Below, piece after piece: positions 9,181 to 17,908 of a stretch of DNA of 64,000 bases (positions within the stretch are counted from its first letter, which is position 1; the number at the start of each line of letters is the position of its first letter). The notes beneath the pieces were generated by a model. It was not told the DNA's origin and searched no databases. It saw only the letters and a program-made list of their open reading frames with translations. Origin of the DNA: G963678445 sp963678445 (lineage in GTDB: Bacteria > Hydrogenedentota > Hydrogenedentia > Hydrogenedentales > G963678445); contig OY782877.1 in the NCBI GenBank assembly GCA_963678445.1, forward strand, positions 992,001 to 1,056,000, written 5' to 3'. Both the position numbers and the translations under genes were made by a program.

Positions 9181-10092
9181 ATGACCACAAGCAGTGGCCA
9201 GCGCCACAGGCATATTATGAAGCTCACCGTTTGTGACCGCAGCAATCGTCCGTTTTTTATTATCGTTTCTGAATGTCAGTCACTACGCTCTTTCTATGTC
9301 CTAATCTCGCTGTTTCTTATGGGTATTACCTTTTTCCAGGAAGCAGTATTCTGTACCTCAATTCCGAATGATTGCGAAAAAAAACCTCATCTCGAAATAG
9401 TCGATGATCCCAAAGAACAACAACGAATAGTTGCCGAAGAAAGGAAGAAGGAGAGCGGGGAAAGGGAACAGGAAACCGTGGTACTGCTACATGGGATGGG
9501 GCGTAGTCGTTTTTCCCTCTTTATCCTGGAGAGGCGACTGCGCAAGGCAGGTTTTAAAACGCTGCGTTTTCCATATTCGTGTCTGGCAGGAAATGATTTG
9601 GATGAGATTACGGACCGCTTACATGGGTATGTCCGTGAAAACGTCAAGACAGCACGTTACCATTTAGTGGGGCATTCTCTTGGCAATATCATCATCCGAA
9701 ATGGATTCAAAGGGGAGTATCGTGTCGGATTAGGGCGTATTGTGATGTTAGCGCCGCCCAACCACCCCTCGAAATTGGCAGGCGACTTTTCGAAAAACCC
9801 GTTGTTTAAGTTGCTTTGTGCCGATGCGGGGAAACGGCTCGCTTCCAAGGCATTCTACCAATCCCTACCCGTGCCGGAGGTTGAGTTTGCTGTTATTGCA
9901 GGGAGCAGGGGACAACGTCTTACTTTCGATGAACCCAATGATGGTATTGTTGCCGTTCGCAATACAAAACTCCGGGGAATGAAGGCATGGGTTCTATTGC
10001 CGCACACACATACCTTCATTATGAATGCGTCTGACACAGCGCGTTATTGCATTCATTTTCTGCAAACAGGAAAGTTTCCTGAGGTTATCTAA
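9181..10092 (+). CDS. alpha/beta hydrolase, lipase-like (PGAP1/LipA-type)
   Basis: A protein of up to 303 residues with an alpha/beta-hydrolase fold. It has the oxyanion region VVLLHGMGRS, the nucleophile elbow GHSLGN and a late histidine in LPHTHTFIMN. The Asp is probably in FDEPNDGIV. This pattern resembles bacterial triacylglycerol lipase or PGAP1-like esterases. A hydrophobic stretch near residues 39-56 (FYVLISLFLMGITFFQEAVF) followed by Cys could be a signal or anchor. The N-terminal 35 residues are coded entirely by a DPR repeat copy (9194-9286). An AGGAAG ribosome-binding site precedes the ATG at 9181, but the in-frame ATG at 9319 is an alternative. The substrate is unknown. Confidence 0.7.
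   Translation: MTTSSGQRHRHIMKLTVCDRSNRPFFIIVSECQSLRSFYVLISLFLMGITFFQEAVFCTSIPNDCEKKPHLEIVDDPKEQQRIVAEERKKESGEREQETVVLLHGMGRSRFSLFILERRLRKAGFKTLRFPYSCLAGNDLDEITDRLHGYVRENVKTARYHLVGHSLGNIIIRNGFKGEYRVGLGRIVMLAPPNHPSKLAGDFSKNPLFKLLCADAGKRLASKAFYQSLPVPEVEFAVIAGSRGQRLTFDEPNDGIVAVRNTKLRGMKAWVLLPHTHTFIMNASDTARYCIHFLQTGKFPEVI
9194..9286 (+). repeat. DPR repeat, full copy inside a reading frame
   Basis: A plus-oriented copy with head hairpin GTGGCCAGCGCCAC (9194-9207), a TTTGTGACCGCAGCAA block, CGTTTTTTATTATCG and the tail GTCAGTCACTA (9275-9285). It lies in frame at the 5' end of the alpha/beta-hydrolase gene. Confidence 0.75.
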
Positions 10093-10420
10093 GGGCTATC
10101 CCCCGCGTATAGAAGCCTTCCCAGGGATTTTTTCAAAACCCTCTATTTTCCCAATTTACTGCTTTTGCGGAGATAAAATATTTTATTTATTTGATTTTTT
10201 TTGGATTTCAACGCAGAATATTTGTAAAATATCGGAATACTTATTTTTAAAATAAAATTCAAAAATACCAATAGATTACCTTCCGAGGGGCTCTTCCTTA
10301 TAAACTATTTCTAGAAAAACCATACGGATTTACTGTCTGCATCTATAAAGAAATCTTGCTTTTCGGACTCTTTTAAAACCAATGAAAAATGTTAGGTACT
10401 AGTAAAAAGGGAAGCATTTT
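10093..10420. other. AT-rich intergenic stretch ahead of the chemoreceptor gene
   Basis: 328 bp without a gene, strikingly AT-rich between 10140 and 10260 and in its last 100 bp. It presumably holds the promoter of the chemoreceptor gene, but I could not pick a convincing -35/-10 pair or a sigma-28 site. The ribosome-binding site AGGGAAG sits 5 nt before the ATG at 10421. Confidence 0.4.
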
Positions 10421-13400
10421 ATGAGTTTAAAGACAAAACTGGTGTCAACTTATTTGCTCGTCGGAGTGATTCCGCTCATTTTGGTGGGAATTGTGGTGTA
10501 TCTGATTGCCGACAATGGTCTTAAAAAGGTGAATGATGCTGGATTGGAGGCATTGGAAAAGGCAGAGTTTAATCAACTGGTCGGCTTGCGCGATGTAAAA
10601 CGGGTGCAAATGGGGCAGTATTTTGAAGAGCGCAAGGGGGATTTGAATGCGTTGGTGGATAATGTGCAAATCCTTCGCACGGAAGCGTTCCGAAAGCTGG
10701 TTGCAGTGCGGGACAATAAGCTGCAGGCGGTAGAACGTTTCTTTACGGATGTCCAAAATCAGGTGGCCGCCTTTTCTCAGGATGAAATGACGATTAATGC
10801 CATGCGTGAGTTTTCGGCGGGGTTTAGCAGGTATCCACGGGAAATGGGCCTTGGCGCAACACGGCAGGGGGAGAGAAAAGCAGGCTTACGCGGCTATTAT
10901 GAAGGACCTTTCTCGGAAAAATATCTGCAGGAAAACAGTGGCAAGAAACCAAATATTGAGATGGCCTTATCGGGATTAGGGGATGCTGCTGTTGCGTTGC
11001 AGTATGCCTATATCCAGAATAATCCCAATGCGTTAGGCGAAAAGGATCAAATGGAGCAGGCGGATACCCAGTCGAAATATAGCCGCCTGCATGCACGTAT
11101 ACATCCGGTATGGCGTGATTTCATAAAGCGGTTTAATTACTACGATCTTTTCCTGGTGGATGCGGAAAGCGGCAATGTGGTGTATTCGGTGTATAAAGAG
11201 GTCGATTTTGCCACGTCGCTGGTTGATGGACCGTATCAGAATTCGGGATTGGGGGAAGCTTTTCGTAAAGCCAATGCCTTGACCGAGAAGGGTGCGGTGG
11301 CGTTGATAGATTTTAAGCTCTATTTCCCCTCGTATGAAAATCCGGCCGCGTTTTTGGCTGCACCGATTTTTGATGATGAGCGTAAAATCGGGGTAGTTAT
11401 TTTTCAGGTTCCTGTGGAGCGACTTTTGTCTATCATGAACGAGCGGGCTGGATTGGGTGAGACTGGCGAAACGTATCTGGTGGGACCAGACAAACTGATG
11501 CGCTCCGATTCTTTTCTTGATCCGAAAAATCACGGCTTGGTAGCGTCGTTCCGCAATCCGGATAGGGGTGCGGTGAATACCGTTGCGGTTCAACAGGCAC
11601 TGGCGGGCACCAAGGGGGCAGCGGTGCTGCAGGATTATAATGGAAACCCTGTTTTGTCGGCCTATACACCCGTATCGCTTGGTGATATAACATGGGCGCT
11701 TTTGGCGGAAATTGATGTAGCGGAGGCCTTTGCCCCCAAATTTGAAGGGGAACGATATGTTAAAAACAGCAACTGGCAGAATGACTATTACAGCGCCTAT
11801 CTGGAAAAATACGGGTATTACGATCTATTTCTTTTAAATCCGGACGGATATTGTTTTTATAGCGTAACGCATGAAGCGGATTATCAGAGCAATATGTTCA
11901 CAGGGCCGTTTAGGGATTCCGGATTGGCACAGGCTGCGCAGCAGGCTATGGCGGGGAAAGAGTTCGCATTTGCCGACTTTGCGCCTTACGCGCCAAGTAA
12001 TGGTGAACCGGCGGCTTTTATTGCCCAACCGGTACTCAAGGAAGGGCGTGTAGAAGCAATCGTTGCGCTGCAATTATCGATCGATAGTATTAACAAAATC
12101 ATGCAGGTGCGTGAGGGAATGGGAGAAACGGGGGAAACGTATCTGGTGGGACCAGACAAGCTGATGCGTTCTGATTCTTTCCTTGATCCTAAGAATCATA
12201 CCGTCCTGAATTCGTTCAAACGTCCCTCAGAGGGGCAGGTGGATACGGAAGCGGTGCAGAATGCTTTGGCGCAAAAAACGGATGCAAAAATCATTACGGA
12301 TTATATGGGAAGTTCGGTGCTAAGCGCCTATGCGCCGCTGGATGTGTTTGGAACGACATGGGTCTTGATAGCGGAAATTGATGAAAAGGAGGCCTTTAGG
12401 GCACGGGATGAAATGTATGCTGCGAATGCGGCAGCAAAGGGAGGCATGCTTTTGACGAGTGGGCTGATTGCTATCATCGCGATACTGGTTGTAGCCAGCA
12501 TCGCATGGACCATTGCGCGCGCTATTGTCACCCCGATTCTTCAAACAACGGATATTTTCCAGTTCATTGCGGCGGGCGACCTTACGAAACGACTGACGGT
12601 AAAAACAAAAGATGAAATCGGCGTAATGGGAAATCGTCTCAATGAATTTGTGGAACGGCTACAGAACATTATGACGAATGTTACGAAAGGATCGAGTAAT
12701 CTGGCTGCGGCATCGGAGGAGTTGTCGGCAACGGCGGCAACGATGGCCGCAAATGCGGAGGAAATGACCAATCAGTCGCATACCGCCTCGGCGGCAACGG
12801 AAGAATCGTCGACGAATATTAAGACGATGGCCGCAGGGGTAGAGGAGGTAAGCGCTAATGCCAATACCGTCTCGCAAACCGCGGATCATATCACGGGTAA
12901 CTTGGGGGCTGTAGGGGCTGCCGTGGAAGAAACTTCGTCGAATATGAATACTATTGCGGCAAGTACGGAGGAAATGACTGGCTCGATTAACACGGTAGCC
13001 TCTGCGATTGAAGAAATGTCGGCATCGCTCCATGAGGTATCAAAGAATTCTGCTGAAGCCGCCCAAATCGCTGGCAAGGCCGCTCAAACGGCGGGAAAAA
13101 CCAATACGCAGGTGGATGCGTTGGGAGAATCGGCACAGCGCATTGGTAAGGTTGTGGAGCTCATCACGAATATCGCCGCTCAGACGAATTTGTTAGCCCT
13201 CAACGCAACGATTGAAGCGGCTTCGGCGGGTGAGGCGGGCAAGGGCTTTGCAGTGGTCGCCAATGAGGTCAAGGAATTGGCAAAACAAACGGCCAATGCG
13301 ACAGAGGAAATTCGTGCACAGGTAGAGGAGATGCAGGGGAATACAATGAATACGGTGGATGCGATTCGTGAGATCTCGAAAATCATTACGGATATAAATG

Positions 13401-13804
13401 GCATTTCGGCCAATACTGCCGCTGCGGTGGAAGAACAAACTGCAACCACAAATGAAATCGCACATAGTGTGAGTGATCTTTCCACTGCTGGCGAAGAGGT
13501 CTCTAAAAATGTACAGCAGGCCGCTGAAGGCACGAATGAGGTGTCGCGAAATGTGCAGGAGGCGGTGCGTAGTGTGAGCGATATCGCACAGCATGTGGGT
13601 GAAGTGGCCGTAGGGGCAAATGAGATCGCCAAAGCCTCAGCGGAAGCCGCGGAGGGGGTGAATGAAGTGGCGCAGAATGTGGCGGGGGTGAATGAGGCCG
13701 CACAGGATACTGCACGCGGCGCCGCAGACACGAATACGGCTGCACAGGATTTGGCAAAGCTGGCCGCCAATCTGCAAGAGCTTGTTTCCTTCTTTACAAT
13801 TTAA
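10421..13804 (+). CDS. methyl-accepting chemotaxis protein with duplicated sensor module
   Basis: A 1127-residue inner-membrane chemoreceptor, about twice the usual length. TM1 is at about residues 9-29 and TM2 at about 674-696, with a periplasmic part of some 640 residues. That part holds two copies of one sensor module. The blocks YYDLFLV/YYDLFLL recur near 240 and 467, and GETGETYLVGPDKLMRSDSF recurs near 346 and 569, pointing to tandem Cache-like domains. HAMP follows at about 697-750 and then a long signalling coiled coil. The CheA/CheW-binding hairpin tip is NIAAQTNLLALNATIEAAS (about 917-935). It should feed attractant or repellent signals to the flagellar motor. There is no C-terminal CheR-tether pentapeptide. 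A strong terminator follows. Confidence 0.92.
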   Translation: MSLKTKLVSTYLLVGVIPLILVGIVVYLIADNGLKKVNDAGLEALEKAEFNQLVGLRDVKRVQMGQYFEERKGDLNALVDNVQILRTEAFRKLVAVRDNKLQAVERFFTDVQNQVAAFSQDEMTINAMREFSAGFSRYPREMGLGATRQGERKAGLRGYYEGPFSEKYLQENSGKKPNIEMALSGLGDAAVALQYAYIQNNPNALGEKDQMEQADTQSKYSRLHARIHPVWRDFIKRFNYYDLFLVDAESGNVVYSVYKEVDFATSLVDGPYQNSGLGEAFRKANALTEKGAVALIDFKLYFPSYENPAAFLAAPIFDDERKIGVVIFQVPVERLLSIMNERAGLGETGETYLVGPDKLMRSDSFLDPKNHGLVASFRNPDRGAVNTVAVQQALAGTKGAAVLQDYNGNPVLSAYTPVSLGDITWALLAEIDVAEAFAPKFEGERYVKNSNWQNDYYSAYLEKYGYYDLFLLNPDGYCFYSVTHEADYQSNMFTGPFRDSGLAQAAQQAMAGKEFAFADFAPYAPSNGEPAAFIAQPVLKEGRVEAIVALQLSIDSINKIMQVREGMGETGETYLVGPDKLMRSDSFLDPKNHTVLNSFKRPSEGQVDTEAVQNALAQKTDAKIITDYMGSSVLSAYAPLDVFGTTWVLIAEIDEKEAFRARDEMYAANAAAKGGMLLTSGLIAIIAILVVASIAWTIARAIVTPILQTTDIFQFIAAGDLTKRLTVKTKDEIGVMGNRLNEFVERLQNIMTNVTKGSSNLAAASEELSATAATMAANAEEMTNQSHTASAATEESSTNIKTMAAGVEEVSANANTVSQTADHITGNLGAVGAAVEETSSNMNTIAASTEEMTGSINTVASAIEEMSASLHEVSKNSAEAAQIAGKAAQTAGKTNTQVDALGESAQRIGKVVELITNIAAQTNLLALNATIEAASAGEAGKGFAVVANEVKELAKQTANATEEIRAQVEEMQGNTMNTVDAIREISKIITDINGISANTAAAVEEQTATTNEIAHSVSDLSTAGEEVSKNVQQAAEGTNEVSRNVQEAVRSVSDIAQHVGEVAVGANEIAKASAEAAEGVNEVAQNVAGVNEAAQDTARGAADTNTAAQDLAKLAANLQELVSFFTI

Positions 13805-13827
13805 AAGACATATAGCAGAACTGTGGT

Positions 13828-13869
13828 GCGGGGAGTTTACTGAAGAGAAAACTCCCCGTGCTTTTTTTT
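13828..13869 (+). terminator. rho-independent terminator after the chemoreceptor gene
   Basis: The stem CGGGGAGTTT (13829-13838) pairs with AAACTCCCCG (13849-13858) around a 10-nt loop. A run of eight T (13862-13869) follows. Confidence 0.9.
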
Positions 13870-14052
13870 GTAAAAGCATCAAGTAACCTTGTCTGCTATG
13901 GATTGCATATAGTACCCTTTGGCATAGGTTTGCCGAACTCAGAACGTTCCTTACGCGTCAGAAGCGCTGTCTTTTAAGACTTTCTCAGAAGCAGGTCAAC
14001 GGGGTCACATTTTCAGGGCGGTGGAATGAAATTCAAAGAAGGATACATGTAG

Positions 14053-14676
14053 ATGTTTGCATTTTTGCGGGGCGTTGTGGCGCATAAGGGCGCAAATGAA
14101 ATCGTTTTAGATGTGCACGGCGTGGGATATCTGGTGCATGTACCCGACACGGTGCATCGGCGGTTGGTGGTGAACCAGGAAGCGATGTTGCTGACGTATT
14201 GCCACATCCGCGAGGATGCATTCCAGATCTTCGGTTTTTTGAAGGAGGAGGAAAAGGCGTTGTTCATGATGCTGCTTGGAATTAACAAGGTAGGGCCCAA
14301 GGTGGCGCTGTCGGTGCTTTCTTCCATGTCGGTGCAGGATTTTGGACGTGCGGTTTCGGAGAATGATGTCAAGGCGTTTACAAAGGTGTCGGGGGTGGGC
14401 AAGGCCATGGCGCAGCGCATTGTGCTGGAAATGAAATCGAAATTGAAGCAGAATCCGGACCTGAACGCTATCCTCGGTGAACCGGAAGGCAATGAACCGG
14501 TACTGGATGGGGATGATGTGTATGAGGCGTTGATTTCGTTGGGCTGTTCGACACAGGAGGCCAAGCAGGCGGCGTTGAATGCACGCAAGGAACTGGGCGA
14601 GTCGGCATCGGATGAGGAGCTGGTGCGTGCTGCACTACGCTCGTTAACGAGGAGCACTTCGAAAAAAGGTAAATAG
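14053..14676 (+). CDS. ruvA: Holliday junction branch migration protein RuvA
   Basis: A 207-residue RuvA, the tetrameric DNA-binding part of the RuvAB branch-migration motor. Domain I is the OB-fold (MFAFLRGVVAHKG to YCHIREDAFQIFGF). Domain II has two helix-hairpin-helix motifs, around GINKVGPKVALSVLSS and VSGVGKAMAQRIVLEMK. Domain III (from about 150: VYEALISLGCSTQEAKQAAL) contacts RuvB. The length is normal. An AAGGA ribosome-binding site precedes the ATG at 14053. ruvB follows after 58 bp in the same direction; ruvC is not in the window. Confidence 0.95.
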   Translation: MFAFLRGVVAHKGANEIVLDVHGVGYLVHVPDTVHRRLVVNQEAMLLTYCHIREDAFQIFGFLKEEEKALFMMLLGINKVGPKVALSVLSSMSVQDFGRAVSENDVKAFTKVSGVGKAMAQRIVLEMKSKLKQNPDLNAILGEPEGNEPVLDGDDVYEALISLGCSTQEAKQAALNARKELGESASDEELVRAALRSLTRSTSKKGK

Positions 14677-14734
14677 ACCCCTTTGAATATTTTGAAAGAA
14701 TATGGGTGTGTGATACACGGGAAGTGATTTCAAT

Positions 14735-15757
14735 ATGGCGAATGAAGAGATTATCAATCCAGGACGCATGGAGGACGATAGCGCTTTTGACCTGCAGATT
14801 CGTCCGCAGCGTCTGGATGATTTTCCTGGCCAGGAAGCGACCAAGGAAAAGTTGGCGATTGCTATTGCCGCAGCAAAACAGCGCGAGGAACCGCTGGACC
14901 ACTTGCTGCTCAGCGGTCCCCCTGGGCTGGGAAAAACAACGTTGGCGCGTATTCTGGCTAATGAGATGGGGGTGGATATAAAACAATCGTCGGGACCGGT
15001 GATCGAGCGCCAGGCGGATCTATCCGCAATCCTGACGAGCCTTGAAGCCTTTGATATCCTGTTCATCGACGAAATCCATCGTCTTAATCATGCGGTGGAG
15101 GAAACGCTCTATTCCGCCATGGAAGATTTTGAAGTGGATATCATGCTGGGCAAGGGACCGACGGCGCGTTCGATGAAGATCGGCTTAAAACCGTTTACGT
15201 TGATCGGTGCGACAACACGCGCAGGCTTGTTAACCCCGCCGTTGCGGGCTCGATTTGGAGATACCTGTCGGTTCGAGTTTTACTCGCCGGAGGAATTGGA
15301 ATGTATTATCATGCGCTCCGCCCGAATTTTGGAGGTCCCTATCGAACCGGAAGGCGCCTTGGAGATTGCCATGCGTTCGCGGGGAACGGCGCGTGTCGCC
15401 AACCGCTTGCTGCGACGGGTACGCGATTATGCTCAGGTCAAGCATGACGGGGTAATCACGCAAGAAGTGGCCGATGCCGCGTTGCAGTTGTTGCGGATCG
15501 ATGCGTTGGGCCTGGACGATATGGACAAACTGATTTTGCACGCCATCATGGAAAAGTTCAACGGTGGTCCAGTAGGCGCATCAAGTCTGGCTGTGGCGGT
15601 AGGGGAAGAACGGCAAACTTTGGAGGAGGTGCATGAGCCGTATCTGATTCAGATTGGCTTTATGAAGCGCACATCGCAAGGTCGGGTAACGACCCCGTTA
15701 GCATACCGCCATCTTGGCATAAAACCTCCGCCGCCCCCACAACGGGAATTGTTTTAG
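14735..15757 (+). CDS. ruvB: Holliday junction helicase RuvB
   Basis: A 340-residue AAA+ ATPase that drives branch migration of Holliday junctions with RuvA. The protein shows RPQRLDDFPGQEATKEKL, Walker A GPPGLGKTT, Walker B ILFIDEIHRL, sensor 1 in LIGATTRAGLL, an arginine finger in LRARFGDTCRF, and the winged-helix C-terminus ending in the basic, Pro-rich KPPPPPQRELF. The length is normal for the family and it forms an operon with ruvA. Confidence 0.97.
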   Translation: MANEEIINPGRMEDDSAFDLQIRPQRLDDFPGQEATKEKLAIAIAAAKQREEPLDHLLLSGPPGLGKTTLARILANEMGVDIKQSSGPVIERQADLSAILTSLEAFDILFIDEIHRLNHAVEETLYSAMEDFEVDIMLGKGPTARSMKIGLKPFTLIGATTRAGLLTPPLRARFGDTCRFEFYSPEELECIIMRSARILEVPIEPEGALEIAMRSRGTARVANRLLRRVRDYAQVKHDGVITQEVADAALQLLRIDALGLDDMDKLILHAIMEKFNGGPVGASSLAVAVGEERQTLEEVHEPYLIQIGFMKRTSQGRVTTPLAYRHLGIKPPPPPQRELF

Positions 15758-15761
15758 TGCG

Positions 15762-15801
15762 ATACGGGGGGCGTCCTTCTCGCCAGAAGAACGCCCCGTA
15801 T
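15762..15801 (+). terminator. hairpin after ruvB, probable terminator
   Basis: ATACGGGGGGCGT (15762-15774) pairs with ACGCCCCGTAT (15791-15801) with one bulge and a 16-nt loop. The T-run after it is weak (TCGTTTACTTG), so it may be only partly intrinsic. Confidence 0.55.
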
Positions 15802-15817
15802 TCGTTTACTTGATAAA

Positions 15818-15863
15818 GTGGCCAGGGGCACACCCAAGAAATATGGTCCTTATCGTCCCTACA
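15818..15863 (+). repeat. DPR repeat, left half
   Basis: Head hairpin GTGGCCAGGGGCAC (15818-15831) and the AATATGGTCCTTATCGTCCC block of the family. The tail is missing. Confidence 0.65.
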
Positions 15864-15887
15864 CCACGGTCTATGATTCCAATTCTT

Positions 15888-16946
15888 CTAAACTTGTGCG
15901 TTCACCGTGATTACACGTCCTGTGCGGGCTGATTTGTACGCCGCATAGACCACCTCCACGGCATGTTTCGCCTCGGCAATCGGAATAACCGGATCACAAT
16001 CCTTACGTACCGCCTTTACCAAATCCTCCATGAGCAGGCGATGTCCATCCGTTGCCACCGCCATCGGATCTTTCGCACCGGCATCGTCTCCACCCGCCGT
16101 CGGGCCATACGTCGCCATCATCCTCTCCCTCTCTTTTTTACCCCCCATTTCGTACAGCTCCAGCGTGGTGCCGGTATACTTGAACGAACCCTTCGAGCCC
16201 ATACCATAAACATAGCGCCCCTGTTCCGGATAAGCCGCCGTCGTCGTAAAAAGCGTACCCAGCGCACCGCTTTCAAACTCCAGCACCGCAGCCGTATGAT
16301 CCTCCGACTCCACCCCATGTACAAACGAATCGAAAAAAGCCGCTACACGTTTCACACGCCCCCCAAAGAAAATCATCGCATCCAGGGTATGCAAACCCTG
16401 ATTCATCAGACTGCCGCCGCCATCCAGTTTCCATGTGCCGTGCCAACTGCCATGTGGACCCGAAAAATAGGCCTTATCCCTGTTCCAGGGCATTGCGCCA
16501 TGCAACCCGATTATCCGCCCCATCTTTCCCGCCTCAATCGCCTTCTTTATTTTCACATTACACGGTTCCACGCGGGCTTGAAATACACACGCACACTTCA
16601 CGCCTTCCTTCGCCACCACCTCTTCAAACTTACGGATCTTTGCCGGGGTCACATCGATCGGCTTTTCCATGACAATATGCTTACCCGCGCGCGCCGCCTG
16701 TATTCCCAACTGCGTGTGATAGCCCGTCTCCGTCACAATACAAACCACATCCACCGCGGGGTCCTTCAACAAATCCCGAAAATCCTTCACCATCGCACAG
16801 CCATACTTTTTCCCGGAATCCTTCAACCGCTTCTCATCCACATCACACACCGCATACAGATTTGCCCCCTTTGCATTCTGAATCGCAATCGCATGATGTC
16901 CCCCCATACCCATACCCACAACAGCAAAATTCAAATCCTTCGGCAT
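15888..16946 (-). CDS. Gfo/Idh/MocA family oxidoreductase
   Basis: A 352-residue NAD(P)-dependent dehydrogenase of the glucose-fructose oxidoreductase / inositol dehydrogenase family. These enzymes oxidise or epimerise sugars and cyclitols. The N-terminal Rossmann motif is GMGMGGHHA, followed by the acidic nucleotide-binding turn CDVDEKR. The catalytic-domain entry motif is EKP (KHIVMEKPIDVTP), and the lysine of this motif is the conserved catalytic residue. The start ATG at 16946 follows GGAG at the right spacing, and a TTG 12 nt upstream is less likely. It is transcribed alone and the substrate is unknown. Confidence 0.87.
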   Translation of the reverse strand: MPKDLNFAVVGMGMGGHHAIAIQNAKGANLYAVCDVDEKRLKDSGKKYGCAMVKDFRDLLKDPAVDVVCIVTETGYHTQLGIQAARAGKHIVMEKPIDVTPAKIRKFEEVVAKEGVKCACVFQARVEPCNVKIKKAIEAGKMGRIIGLHGAMPWNRDKAYFSGPHGSWHGTWKLDGGGSLMNQGLHTLDAMIFFGGRVKRVAAFFDSFVHGVESEDHTAAVLEFESGALGTLFTTTAAYPEQGRYVYGMGSKGSFKYTGTTLELYEMGGKKERERMMATYGPTAGGDDAGAKDPMAVATDGHRLLMEDLVKAVRKDCDPVIPIAEAKHAVEVVYAAYKSARTGRVITVNAQV

Positions 16947-16967
16947 AACACGCTCCAATCATTGAAA

Positions 16968-17012
16968 GTGGCCCGCACCACAAACATTATGTATGGCCTT
17001 ACCGCCTTCTTA
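16968..17012 (+). repeat. DPR repeat, decayed left half
   Basis: Head GTGGCCCGCACCAC (16968-16981), then a TATGTATGGCCTTACCGCC segment similar to the second hairpin of the family. Nothing recognisable of the tail remains. Confidence 0.5.
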
Positions 17013-17233
17013 TCCCAAAAAACTCCGTTTAGACACGCCTTTCCTGAGGACAAAGTCGCAAAAAACACCTCACCTCAACCAGAAAAACATATATTCCTAG
17101 TCTACGTCCTTCACAGTCTCACTTCAAACCAAGGGCAATCCCCACAATACAAGTTGACTTATTAGCACCCGACATACGAAACTATAGAAAAGATGACCTG
17201 CAGCGACATTTTCAAAAAGGTGTGAGGAATACA

Positions 17234-17908
17234 ATGACAAAAAAACTTTTCGGCACCCTACTGTTCAGCATACTCTTTCTGCTGTTCTTCCTGCTCGCCG
17301 TATACACCGACAGTAACTTTTTCTATGGATGCGCAAAAATGACCGCCTCGACCGGCTTCCTTCTTTTCGCCCTCGCATGCGGTGCACTCCGGTCCCGTTA
17401 CGGGATAGCCATCCTGCTCGCGCTTTTCTTTTCCTGGTGGGGCGACCTTTTCCTCATCTTCGGACACAACAACATTTTCCTGATGGGACTTATCGCCTTC
17501 TTTCTTGGACACGTCGCCTTTGGCGTCGCTTTTATACTGCATGGCATATCCCTGCGGGGGGCGGCCTTAACCCTCCTCCTGCTCTTGCTTCCCCTCGCCT
17601 ACGTAATCCACTGGCTCAATCCCCACCTCGGCGACATGCGCCTGCCCGTCTACGCTTACATCACCGTCATCACCCTCATGGTTGCCCTGTCCGGCGGCGC
17701 ACGCTTCGCCCACGGCACCTGGCTCATCCCCCTGGGGGCCGTCATGTTCTACCTTTCCGACATCTGCGTCGCCCGCGGACGTTTCATCATCTCCACCCCC
17801 TTGAACGGCCTCATCGGGCTCCCCCTCTACTTCGCAGCCCAATACATCCTGGCCTACAGTATCAAACGCGTCATAGCCCTCAAAAAAATGGAAGAACGCC
17901 ATGAATAA
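17234..17908 (+). CDS. YhhN/TMEM86-family membrane protein (lysoplasmalogenase-like)
   Basis: A 224-residue polytopic membrane protein with about seven or eight spans. It fits the YhhN family, whose characterised members hydrolyse the vinyl-ether bond of lysoplasmalogens. Two acidic membrane motifs of the family are visible, FSWWGDLFL near residue 69 and MFYLSDICVA near residue 175. The start ATG at 17234 has GAGGA 6 nt upstream; a GTG at 17222 would add four residues. Its last bases overlap the start of the diguanylate cyclase gene by 8 bp, so the two are co-translated. That pairing suggests a link between membrane lipid state and cyclic di-GMP, which is inference. Confidence 0.75.
   Translation: MTKKLFGTLLFSILFLLFFLLAVYTDSNFFYGCAKMTASTGFLLFALACGALRSRYGIAILLALFFSWWGDLFLIFGHNNIFLMGLIAFFLGHVAFGVAFILHGISLRGAALTLLLLLLPLAYVIHWLNPHLGDMRLPVYAYITVITLMVALSGGARFAHGTWLIPLGAVMFYLSDICVARGRFIISTPLNGLIGLPLYFAAQYILAYSIKRVIALKKMEERHE

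Noticed and set aside
15963..17165. A 400-codon open frame opposite the Gfo/Idh/MocA gene
   Set aside because: It is antisense to a gene with clear family motifs and its translation is a His/Arg/Thr-rich sequence with no domain features. It is open only because of the codon use of the real gene.
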